From Ochrobactrum sp. RH2CCR150 (GTDB taxonomy: Bacteria > Pseudomonadota > Alphaproteobacteria > Rhizobiales > Rhizobiaceae), in assembly GCA_014138095.1 (NCBI GenBank), contig JACGXE010000010.1:1-64000 (forward strand): DNA of 64,000 nucleotides, read 5' to 3'. The stretch's first letter is position 1. Every line of letters begins with the position of its first letter. The translations under genes and the position numbers were made by a program. Below the pieces are notes generated by a model. The model did no database searches. It was not told where the DNA came from and saw only the letters and a list, made by a program, of their open reading frames with translations. Positions 27,002 to 36,100 of the stretch are shown here, piece by piece.

Positions 27002-27370
27002 ATGATGCCAAGAATTGCATCGTTTGCATTCGCAACTCTCGTCGCCCTGACCCCAGCCGCAATGGCTCAGCAACAGGCGCCACAGCCTCCGGCTAATTCG
27101 GCGCCAGCGACCCCGCAACCAACGGCACCAACCATTCAGACGGTATCGGTGGTTGATATCAAGGAACTCCCGGCTGAAAGCCAGAAGGAAGTTCAAGCCG
27201 TTGTCGAAAAACGAAGCGCCGACGACCTCACCAAACTACGTACATCTGTGAAAACATTCCCGCAGGCACGTGAAGCTCTTCAACAGAAGGGTATGAACGA
27301 ACAGGATGTCATTGCTGCCAGCCTGTCGGAAAACGGGGCTTTAACACTCATCACGAAAAAGGCGGGCTAA
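27002..27370 (+). CDS. Small exported protein of unknown function
   Basis: 122 residues from ATG 27002, or 121 from the adjacent ATG at 27005; GGAAAGGAAAG lies immediately upstream and favours the second. A Sec signal peptide (about 1-23, ending AAMAQ) is followed by a Gln/Pro/Ala-rich linker (about 24-50) and a compact domain (about 52-122; VSVVDIKELPAESQKEVQAV). There are no cysteines or membrane spans after the signal. I do not recognise the family; it resembles small hypothetical periplasmic proteins of Brucella relatives. It is a single-gene unit ended by the terminator at 27416, between enuR and the capsule operon, with no evident link to either. Confidence 0.75.
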   Translation: MMPRIASFAFATLVALTPAAMAQQQAPQPPANSAPATPQPTAPTIQTVSVVDIKELPAESQKEVQAVVEKRSADDLTKLRTSVKTFPQAREALQQKGMNEQDVIAASLSENGALTLITKKAG

Positions 27371-27415
27371 GCTACAGCGACTCACAGTAGTCTGTTGCTC
27401 GTTGGAAACAGAAGG

Positions 27416-27438
27416 TCGGGCCGGAAAGGTCCGATTTT
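27416..27438 (+). terminator. Terminator of the small exported protein gene
   Basis: TCGGGCC and GGTCCGA form a 7-bp stem (one G-U pair) around GGAAA, followed by TTTT. Confidence 0.7.
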
Positions 27439-27443
27439 CCGGA

Positions 27444-28091
27444 TTACGCATCTGCAAATCTGGTTCGAAGCGTTAAGATATCGTCGTAGTAATCAATTTG
27501 ACCATCACGGATCATAATTCCGCAATCGCAATATTGCATGATCTGCGATATCGAATGCGAAACCATAATGACCCGAGCATGCGAGATTTTCGCATCTATT
27601 GCAGCCTTGGATTTAGCCTTGAACCGCTCATCGCCCACAGCAATAATTTCATCGATTAGATAACAGTCGAAATCAATCGCCAGACTCATGCCGATGGCCA
27701 GACGCGCTTTCATCCCGCTGGAATAGGTTTTGACCGGGAGATGGAGTGCAGTACCTAGCTCAGAAAAATCACTGACATAGTCGATCATCTGCTCCGTGTC
27801 CTGCCTATATATCCGCGCAACAAAACGGATGTTCTCCAGACCCGTCATTCCACCATTGAAACCGCTTGAAAAGCCCAGCGGCCACGACACGCGGCCGCGC
27901 CGCACGATCCGGCCTCTGTCGGGCAGCTCTGTACCGGCGATCAAGCGGATCAGCGTGGATTTGCCTGCCCCGTTGGGGCCAAGAATGGCGACGTTCCTGT
28001 CATTCGGAAAGGAAAAACTGAGACCGTCGAAAATGACTTTCCTTATCCCGTTGACCTTATACGATTTGGATACACCAATCAGATCGATCAA
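27444..28091 (-). CDS. kpsT: Capsule export ABC ATPase (KpsT)
   Basis: 215 residues, the usual KpsT/BexA/CtrD length. It has Walker A (GPNGAGKSTLIR), signature TYSSGMKARLAIGMSLAI, Walker B (CYLIDEIIAVGDERF) and the switch His in MVSHSISQIMQ; the acidic DEIIAVGD is typical of polysaccharide exporters. With KpsM it pushes lipid-linked capsule across the inner membrane. It is the last gene of the minus-strand capsule operon and overlaps kpsM by four bases. Confidence 0.92.
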   Translation of the reverse strand: MIDLIGVSKSYKVNGIRKVIFDGLSFSFPNDRNVAILGPNGAGKSTLIRLIAGTELPDRGRIVRRGRVSWPLGFSSGFNGGMTGLENIRFVARIYRQDTEQMIDYVSDFSELGTALHLPVKTYSSGMKARLAIGMSLAIDFDCYLIDEIIAVGDERFKAKSKAAIDAKISHARVIMVSHSISQIMQYCDCGIMIRDGQIDYYDDILTLRTRFADA

Positions 28092-28858
28092 GCGGTCCTC
28101 CTTTTCCTGAAAAGGCGCTCTCCGGAAAAGCCAACCAACAGTAGAACGAGTATTGATCTCATCAGATAGGCACGATCAAGGATTGTACTATCATAATCTG
28201 GATAGAAGCCATCGCGCATCCACTCCACCACATGCAGAATCGGATTCCAGGATAGGTATGTCATCAGGTCGGGCGGCAGCAGGCTCGGTACATAAAAAAT
28301 TCCGGATAGGAAAAAGAGCGGGCTGGTCAGTATTTTCTCAAGATGTCGCCAGGAATCCCAAATGGACAGAATGACCGCGTTTAAAACGCCAAAGGCTGTT
28401 CCCAATAGAGCTGTGACTGCAAAAGCTTCAATGGTCCTACCAAGATGAGCAGGCATTCCACTTGTGTCCCAAAAGATGATACCGCAAAACACCAACAGAA
28501 ACACAACGGCATAAGTTGCGCTAATCAGCAAAGCGCGCGCGACCAGAACATCCAGCTCCTTTATCGGTGGATAGGTCAAGAGGGCTTTGTTCGCTTCGAA
28601 TGCCGCCATCAATGACGACGACAGCTTGCTGAAGAACTGCAAGGTGAGGACGCCCGTTGCAAAAAAGAGCGCGAAACTCGATCCATAAGGAGGATTTCTT
28701 CCGGCCAAGGTGAACACAGCTACTAGCACCGCAATGCTGGTGGCTGGAACAATCACGGCCCAAAGATAACCGATGTGCGAGGCACCAAAAGCAGCGCGTG
28801 TTTCGCGCAAAACAAGTGCCTCCAACACGTGTATCTGTAATCCTAGCAAAGCCATCAT
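28088..28858 (-). CDS. kpsM: Capsule export ABC permease (KpsM)
   Basis: 256 residues from the ATG at 28858, which overlaps the kpsE stop as ATGA; a longer reading from 28906 adds 16 residues and is less likely. It is an ABC-2 type permease with about six membrane spans; the ETRAAFGASHIGYLWAVIVP start and ILTSPLFFLSGIFYVPSLLP are characteristic. It forms the inner-membrane channel for the capsule with KpsT. Confidence 0.9.
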   Translation of the reverse strand: MMALLGLQIHVLEALVLRETRAAFGASHIGYLWAVIVPATSIAVLVAVFTLAGRNPPYGSSFALFFATGVLTLQFFSKLSSSLMAAFEANKALLTYPPIKELDVLVARALLISATYAVVFLLVFCGIIFWDTSGMPAHLGRTIEAFAVTALLGTAFGVLNAVILSIWDSWRHLEKILTSPLFFLSGIFYVPSLLPPDLMTYLSWNPILHVVEWMRDGFYPDYDSTILDRAYLMRSILVLLLVGFSGERLFRKRRTA

Positions 28859-30060
28859 GACAAATGATCCCTCACTGAATAGATCATAAGGACGGCAAGC
28901 CCCCAAAGAGCGATGAGGATTGCACCAAACTCCAGAATGTTGAGAATGCGTTTGGGATAAAGCGGATATTCCGGCAGTGACGGCGATTCATAAATTGCCA
29001 GGTAGCGTTGCTGTCGTCCAGCTTCAACCCGCGCTTTTTCAAGAGAAGACAGTGCTGATGCGTAAGCCTGTTGCGAAAAGTTGCGCTCGACATCCAGGGT
29101 CTCATAGGTGGAAAGCAATTCGGATAAGGCAGTGTTCGGTAAGTTCTTTCTGCTCTCTCCTTTCGTCGCCTCCAGCTTTGTGGCGGCGATTTCCTGTTCC
29201 AGCGCATCCACCTGACGCCTTAGTATTTTCAGTGACGGAGAATCTTCGTCGACAGTACCGATAAGCGCGGATATTCTGGCTCGCAGTTCGGCGAGTTGTT
29301 TCTCAAGTCCGCCGACAATTTCAATTTGAACTTGCGCACTTTTGGTCGGATCAATTGACTTCTCGTCGTCACGGAAAAACCGCAGTTTCTCCAAAGCGTT
29401 CCGAAGTCTATCCTCTGCGTGCGCAACCTCTCCTTTCGCAAACGAAACAGCATCGGTTCTTGCCCGCTCCGATAATTCATTCACCAGCTCTGTACAGTAG
29501 TGTAGAACGAGATCGGCAATCCTTTCCGCGTCGCGCGGCGAAAATGCATTGACCCTAAAGGTGATCACACCCGAGATGTTATCGTAGGATGTCTGGATCA
29601 TTCCACTCCAATAATCAACAACATGTTCAATGTCGCTTCCGGTGGACAAATGGGAGATGATATCAGGACCTTCCGAGGCATAGGCACGGCGCAGCGGGAA
29701 GTCTTCTTCAAGCTTTTCGACCATCCCTCGGCTTTTCATGTACTTCAGCAAAATATAGGAATCCGAAGTTGTGCTACCAGCATTCGCAATGCCGGTGAAA
29801 GCTCCGAAGAAGTCGCCACCGCTCCCCGCATCCATGCTCCGCACGGCAAATCCAGCGCTTGCGACATAACGATCAGAAGCGATGCACATGAAGTACACAG
29901 CGCCAAGGATGGTGGGTACGATGACGACAAACGCGAACGAAAACGCTAGCACGTGTCGCCTTCGTTTCTGGGGCCGTGTTTGCCTTATTCTTGGGGCTCC
30001 GTCATCTTTGGTAGGCTGCGGCACCTTGAGGGAGACAACTGTTTTACTGGCGTCGTTCAA
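28855..30060 (-). CDS. kpsE: Capsule export periplasmic adaptor (KpsE/CtrB/BexC type)
   Basis: 401 residues. A basic cytoplasmic tail is followed by a membrane span at about 35-58, a long periplasmic region with coiled coils (about 205-345) and a second span near the C-terminus (about 372-392) preceded by the Pro-rich PSLPEYPLYPKR. This two-span polysaccharide co-polymerase layout links the KpsMT exporter to the outer-membrane channel. The start overlaps the end of kpsC by 17 bases. Length and order match ABC-dependent capsule loci. Confidence 0.87.
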   Translation of the reverse strand: MNDASKTVVSLKVPQPTKDDGAPRIRQTRPQKRRRHVLAFSFAFVVIVPTILGAVYFMCIASDRYVASAGFAVRSMDAGSGGDFFGAFTGIANAGSTTSDSYILLKYMKSRGMVEKLEEDFPLRRAYASEGPDIISHLSTGSDIEHVVDYWSGMIQTSYDNISGVITFRVNAFSPRDAERIADLVLHYCTELVNELSERARTDAVSFAKGEVAHAEDRLRNALEKLRFFRDDEKSIDPTKSAQVQIEIVGGLEKQLAELRARISALIGTVDEDSPSLKILRRQVDALEQEIAATKLEATKGESRKNLPNTALSELLSTYETLDVERNFSQQAYASALSSLEKARVEAGRQQRYLAIYESPSLPEYPLYPKRILNILEFGAILIALWGLAVLMIYSVRDHLS

Positions 30061-32107
30061 TCTGCGGTTCCACCGTGTGACGTCTCGGTGGCAAACCCGT
30101 TACCGAGCTGAGAGATATGTATCTGGCTTTTGTTGCTCTTGCTGTTTGCACTGCAAGCTTATAGGCGCGACGCCAAAGCGGGATATGCAATCGCGGCTGA
30201 TCGCGCCAGGCAATCAGTTCCTGCACGACGCGCTCCGGCGTCGTATAGTGTCCCGTCACGCGGCTTACATAAACTGGATAAAGGATCAGGGTTCCGGCGA
30301 CGAGTTCATCAAGGCTTAGCTGCCTTTTCCTAACAAAAGGGATGACGTCTTTCGTAAGCCCCCAACCGGAGTAGAAGGGCAACCCATAGCAAGTAACAGG
30401 AATTTCTCTGAGCAGCGCTTCAAACCCGGTGAGCGACGTCATCGTGTGAACTTCATCAACGGTGTCGAGTATTTGTGGTAATCTGGAATCCCATATGATT
30501 TCGTCACAATAAGATTTCAATTGCTCCGCCGTCGCTCCGCCATGACGCAAACCAGCGGTCACATCTGGATGAGGTTTGAACACAATATAAGCATCAGGCC
30601 TAGATCGGCGCACTGCTTTCAGCAGTTCGATAATTGTCGATGTGCCCGGTGCGCCCCAATGCAGCGATGCATCGTCTTCAACTTGGCCAGGCACTAGAAT
30701 GACAGGGTCGGCACCCACAGGCCGACACCATGCTGTTTGCGCGACATTATACTTGGAAAGACCCGCCGCAACGATAGTCTTGCGTAGTTCGGCCGCTCTT
30801 CTGAGAAGAGTTTTATCTTCCTGTAGGCCCTCAAGGATGTGGGAAAGACCGGAGTGCAGCGTAGCATCATAATAGATGCCGGCATCATCAACTATCCACG
30901 AGAGCGGCGGCGTCAGCTCTGCCCCCAACCCCACAGACCGTAGAAAGCCGTCTTCGATACGACGAATTGACAACGGCGTTTGAATGTCTTGGATATCTTG
31001 TTTCCCCCAGGCAAAAACATGTGATTGGGGCGGAACAGACTTGCCTGTCTTGTGAAAATGCACTTCTGAACCCGCCGCGAAGCGGCGAAGGATCGGCTGT
31101 TTCCATTTGCTGAACCTAACGGCATGAAGCTCCTTAGGCAGCCGTTCCCTCATGGTGCGCTGAAACGCGAGATACTCCGCAACACGTTCTACCTCGCAGC
31201 TTTGACCAGTCTCGGGATCGACATAATTGCAGTATTCTATCAGAGCCGCATGGACAAGCTGCTCTATACTCGCATTTTGTCGCCTGAGTGGTCTAGACAG
31301 CTCGTCTTGCGTCAGCCCCCAACCTGCGTAGAACGGCATACCGAAACAGCAGACTTCCTTATCCCAGATAAGTGCTTCAAAGCCAATCTGGGAAGTGACC
31401 GTATACACACGTTGACAGTTCTCGATCAACTTAACTGGATGACAGTTTTCACTGATCAGCTGGATGCGTGGATCATTCAATACATTTGGCGCAGTAAAAT
31501 AGCCTCTACGTCCACGGAAAAGAACATCAGGATGCGTTTTGACCAGAACAAAGCAATCAGGGTTTTCTATTAAGGCGTTATAGAGCATCTGATGGAAAGT
31601 GCGATCGTCAGCAAATCCATAGCTGACGGACCGATCACGAAAAGACTGATCGACCACAAGGACATAACGGTCAGGAAGATTGCCATCATATTCACGAGCG
31701 CAGTTATATTTGGAAATGCGGCCGCGCCGCCAAAGTCCGATCAATTCCTTTGCGCGATGCAGTTCAGTGGCCGACAGCGGTCTGGAAATCAATCGCTCAA
31801 GACGGCTCGGTTGTGTTGCGTCATAATAAATGCCTATATCGTCCTGAAGGAGCGACAGAGGTGGGTCGTTGCGTTCGACCGAGCGCAAGAAGCCGTCTTC
31901 CAGTGTCAGAAAGGGCAAAGCTCGATTGATGGCCAATCGCTTTGCCAAACGGGCATGTATTCCACGTCCCCACCCTGCCATTATATCGATATCACGCAAT
32001 CCACTGAGCGGGACATAGTGTGGCTCGGCTCCTAAAAACGCACGCAGATTGGGCAATCGCGTAGCCTGAGCGGAAAGGAACCCCATTTTTCTATGTGAGG
32101 CGCCCAT
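30044..32107 (-). CDS. kpsC: Capsule lipid-linker Kdo transferase (KpsC/LipA)
   Basis: 687 residues, normal for KpsC. Two homologous halves are visible: GFLRSV occurs at about residue 70 and again near 388, and the paired elements KTHPDV/KPHPDV, TSQIGFEALIW/TSLTGFEALL and CFGMPFYAGWGLT/CYGLPFYSGWGLT repeat in the same order. KpsC proteins add beta-linked Kdo residues to phosphatidylglycerol, building the linker on which the capsule is anchored, with KpsS adding the first. Presence of both kpsC and kpsS indicates a lipid-linked, ABC-exported capsule. It starts one base past the stop of the upstream glycosyltransferase gene. Confidence 0.92.
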   Translation of the reverse strand: MGASHRKMGFLSAQATRLPNLRAFLGAEPHYVPLSGLRDIDIMAGWGRGIHARLAKRLAINRALPFLTLEDGFLRSVERNDPPLSLLQDDIGIYYDATQPSRLERLISRPLSATELHRAKELIGLWRRGRISKYNCAREYDGNLPDRYVLVVDQSFRDRSVSYGFADDRTFHQMLYNALIENPDCFVLVKTHPDVLFRGRRGYFTAPNVLNDPRIQLISENCHPVKLIENCQRVYTVTSQIGFEALIWDKEVCCFGMPFYAGWGLTQDELSRPLRRQNASIEQLVHAALIEYCNYVDPETGQSCEVERVAEYLAFQRTMRERLPKELHAVRFSKWKQPILRRFAAGSEVHFHKTGKSVPPQSHVFAWGKQDIQDIQTPLSIRRIEDGFLRSVGLGAELTPPLSWIVDDAGIYYDATLHSGLSHILEGLQEDKTLLRRAAELRKTIVAAGLSKYNVAQTAWCRPVGADPVILVPGQVEDDASLHWGAPGTSTIIELLKAVRRSRPDAYIVFKPHPDVTAGLRHGGATAEQLKSYCDEIIWDSRLPQILDTVDEVHTMTSLTGFEALLREIPVTCYGLPFYSGWGLTKDVIPFVRKRQLSLDELVAGTLILYPVYVSRVTGHYTTPERVVQELIAWRDQPRLHIPLWRRAYKLAVQTARATKARYISLSSVTGLPPRRHTVEPQIERRQ

Positions 32108-32108
32108 T

Positions 32109-33113
32109 TCAGGTTACTCTATCCATGATCTGTCCGAGCCGGTGTCGCCATGTGTGGTGTCGAAGCACGTGATCCGTGCCCGCACGCTTGCGTTCGCGAT
32201 CTCGGTGAGACCAGCCGTCCTTGGAAAGCCTGTCGAACAACAGCCTAGCATCTTCTTCGCAATCGATTGTCTCGCAGTAATCCCGAAAGTGCCGAGTGAC
32301 CGCCGGTGTTGTATTGGTAACGGCGAAGCCGCCACTTGCGATGATTTCCACCAGCCGCCGGGAGAAGGCAGTACGCGAATTATCGACCGTATTGACATTC
32401 AGGCTGGCAATATGACGGCGATAAACATCGGCTGTGCGCGTGTGTGCTATCGCCTTTTTGACGTTGATCCAATGCCGACTTGGAAAGCGGTATTGTTCCG
32501 ACCGGCGTCTGGAATTGCGGTTATAAACAGTCAAGCCAATGTCGTTAGCGGCCTCAAATGCCATATCCTGCCACTGGCGGCGGTGAATATGAAGATGTCG
32601 GCTGTAACTTCCGAGGAAAGCTAGCCGTCGATCTGGTTCGGTCAGCGCTGGATAGTGTATTGCCGGTTGAGCCGCGAACATTAGTACGTCGAGTGAAGGT
32701 GTATCTTTAAGCGCTGCATGGTAGAGCGGTATCATGTTTTCATCGACTGTAAAAATATGCTCAAACAAGCTTGCCGAAGCGATGAAGCGGTCAAAATGGA
32801 CACCGTCCTCGCGGTTCCAGAATACTGTCGGGATGCTTTCATCCCGCGCGCGACCCACAAGGCAATCCAGAACTGCGTTGTTGCGCTCCGGATGATCAGG
32901 ATAAGACGCAATGCCGTATCGCCAGCCGCCCCAGAATCCTTCCCATGCCGACTCGACCAACAGAATATCTGGCTTCCAGTGATCGAACACATAAAGACTA
33001 TTCCAGTACGTGACGTTCATCACGCGGCATTCATGCGACAAGCATATTCGTGTCGGTTCATCTGCGATCAAGGCAATCTTGAGACGAGAAAAGATGGAAC
33101 GTGGCGAACTCAA
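32109..33113 (-). CDS. CgeB-like glycosyltransferase
   Basis: 334 residues resembling the CgeB family of glycosyltransferases. Motifs are ILLVESAWEGFWGGW, SIPTVFWNREDGVHF, FEHIFTVDENMIPLY and, in the C-terminal nucleotide-sugar region, SRRLVEIIASGGFAVTN. Residues about 615-960 of the neighbouring 1709-residue protein carry the same elements (VESAW, IPTVFWNKED), so the two are paralogous domains. It probably adds one sugar of the capsule repeat; donor and acceptor are unknown. Overlaps the upstream gene by four bases. Confidence 0.75.
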   Translation of the reverse strand: MSSPRSIFSRLKIALIADEPTRICLSHECRVMNVTYWNSLYVFDHWKPDILLVESAWEGFWGGWRYGIASYPDHPERNNAVLDCLVGRARDESIPTVFWNREDGVHFDRFIASASLFEHIFTVDENMIPLYHAALKDTPSLDVLMFAAQPAIHYPALTEPDRRLAFLGSYSRHLHIHRRQWQDMAFEAANDIGLTVYNRNSRRRSEQYRFPSRHWINVKKAIAHTRTADVYRRHIASLNVNTVDNSRTAFSRRLVEIIASGGFAVTNTTPAVTRHFRDYCETIDCEEDARLLFDRLSKDGWSHRDRERKRAGTDHVLRHHTWRHRLGQIMDRVT

Positions 33114-36100
33114 GACGAAGCCTCCACGTGGAAGCCGCAGATCAGCGCCAACTCCTGGCGGATAATCTCGTTGGCGCTGCTTTGACTGCGCACCCGCTTC
33201 GCGGCGGCCCTGGACATATCGAGAAATTTCTGCGGATGTTTGTAGAGATCGGCTATGGCAGCCGCCAAGCCTGTGGCATCCTCTGGCTTAGTCAGATAGC
33301 CGCAGCTTTCATCCAGAAATTCGGGTATAGCCGATATTCCAGTGGTGACGGGCACAAGGCCAGAGGACATCGCCTCATCACGGGAAACACCTTGAGAATC
33401 CCATCGCGTCGGCGTTAGAAAGACCCCATAATTTTCCTGAAGAGCGACGATTTCAGAATGGGAGACAAAACGCTTTTCCAGAAATACATTTTTGAACCCC
33501 TGCAATGGTAGTGTTTCTTCATCGAAGAGCTGCCCATCGCCGATCAGGCGAAACTCCAAGGCCGGCAAAAATGGCTCGTCTTTCAGAGCCAGTATCGCGG
33601 CTACAGACAAATCATTGGCGTATTTCTTGGATGCGTAGGTTCGGATCGACAGGATGCGCTGACGAAGACCGACGTCTTTCTTCTGATAGGCAAAAAGATC
33701 GGTATCGATGGGGTTATGGATGATGGAGTAACGCCACTCAGCGAGCCGGAATCCCAGATCCTCCATCACCTCTTCAGAGAAATTCTTCGATACGAAGATG
33801 ATGTGAAGATTGTCATGCTGTTTGGCTAAAAGCTTCTGCCAGAACTCAAGCCTTTGCTGGCTTTTCGCCTTCTCGGCCTGTCGTTCCAAATCGTTGCGAA
33901 AATTGAATTCGCGCCGATGCCAAGGCTGAATCTCCGCACCATGGATCCAGACATTGACTCTCACTTTGTCGATGTGGCGCTCCAATACTTGCCACATGAC
34001 GGGATCAAGGAAATGCACGGCAATACTCTCGAACCGACTGTCGCCGATCAGCTTGTCCAGCGCCTCGGTGCCACCTGTCGTTACGTCGACGTCTTCGAAT
34101 TCATGGTAGCTGAGCGTGGCATTCGCCTGAAAGCGGAAGACATCCACCGGCACGTTGCGCTTGATGTAATGCTTCACCCGGCTGTGTACGAAGCCGTTTC
34201 GATACAAGTCGTCATAGCGCGGATAATGATTGGTCAGAACGAGATGGCGAGCTTTTCCCAGGAGCGCTCCTGGCACTGTAGCCTTGTGGCCTTTGAATAG
34301 TCTTTTGACCTCGGCAGTGCCCGGACCGTACAACCGTAAACCGATACGAACCAGAGACGTGTTGTCCGGTAAGGTGCAAGTGGCATTCTGGTTCGCGTGG
34401 AATATTTCGTGGCTGAGCTTCTGCCTTTTCGCGTCGAGGTAAACCAGAACGCATTGAACATTCAATCCGGGCGTCGTTTCCAGATGTAGTTTCGCTGTGT
34501 CCGAGAAGCCGAGTGCTGCTGGCTCTAGTTCCCTGGAGGCATACACATACTCGTGCTTGCCGTCGGGCAAGATTGAAGACATCCGCCAGCGTTGGTCCTG
34601 AACCGCAAGCGTGAGATACTCGCTGCGCGTCGTTTTAAAGTGACTGGCAAGGTCTGGCGCAGAAATCGCCGAGTCTGCCCCCGTTGGCATGGAGTCAGCC
34701 GCTATCGCCTCGGCTCTGGCAATAATCGAGGACATGCTGAGACCCGCATCGAAATGCGCATCATCAACTTGTTCCAGAGCCGCTGCGGTAGCGGCCGTTC
34801 CGTTCTCGCAATAGTTAAACTCGTCGATAAACAGCGCTCGGTCGACAGTAACAACCTTTCGATGAAGGTCTGCAATCCAGTCATTAACGGCATCATCTTC
34901 GATCACCGACGCCGCAATGATCGCAGATTTTGCCATCACTGTTTTGCCGGGACGATAGCGGTGGCCGGTATCGCTCAATTCGATACCATCGGCTGACTCT
35001 GACACATAATAGTGATCATGTTTGCCGATGGCCTCCCCATTGAAGTAACGCGTAGCCAAAGCAAGATCGGTGAGGTAGTGGCGGCCATAGTAATCTGTTT
35101 CGACCATGCCAGCGACATAACGGGCGCTACCGGTCAGCGATGAGAAGCGCGCTTCATGCAGATGTGCGCCGTCGATAGCGTGTACCAAAATATTGTCTTG
35201 CGGTTCAACTACAAAGCCGTTTGTCACGACCAAAAGACGCTTTTTCTGGTAGGTTTGGCGATGGAAGTTCGTGAGTATCCGATCAAATATAGCGAGGTCA
35301 TCGGCATAGGAGACCACCAGAATATCCGGCAGCAATTGGGCCGGCTGGGTTCGCAGCACCTTCGAAGCTACGTAAGCAAGGCGGTCTTGCATTGTATGTT
35401 CGCTCATGACCTTGCGCAGACCAGCCAGCCGGAACTTCCGTGCCGACGTGTCATCGGAAATTCCGTCGAGACTTCGGAGGATTTCATCGCCATTATCGCT
35501 ACAGATAACCAGGTCACCGAAGAGTTTGCGCACCCCACGCGAAAAATTACTGATGGTGATCGTGTTGCTGCCAAGCAGTTCGTAAACCCGGCGCGCAAAC
35601 ATACTTTGGGATTGCTTGATTGAGTTCATGTTGATGGCGTGCGTGTAAGCCTTATAGGCCTTTTCAATCTGCTCATAAGAAAGGTTCCCCACGATGAAAG
35701 GCTGAAACTCCGGCGGGAACTGATACCGTGGATCGTCCTGTCCATAATTGCGATCATAGATCGCAACCTTGTGGTTTTCTGCAAGCGCCGAGATGATACT
35801 CGCAAGATCGCCATTGCGTTCCGGATATCGCGCATAATAAGCCCCGGCAAATGAGAACGCTTGCTCACGCGCATAAGTTTCAATCGGATTGAAGCGACTG
35901 GTCGGGCAGGCAAAAGGCAAAAGCCAGACATTGTCGTGTCCCAGTGCTGCTTTATATCGACCGATACAGTCGATATCAGTCGTGAAAACATGATCGAACA
36001 GAACGGCTGTGTTCAGGAATGTCTCGTAATGGACGGGATCTTCCTTATTCCAAAACACCGTCGGTATTCTTCGGTGCTTGCACCACTCGACCAGCTCGAC

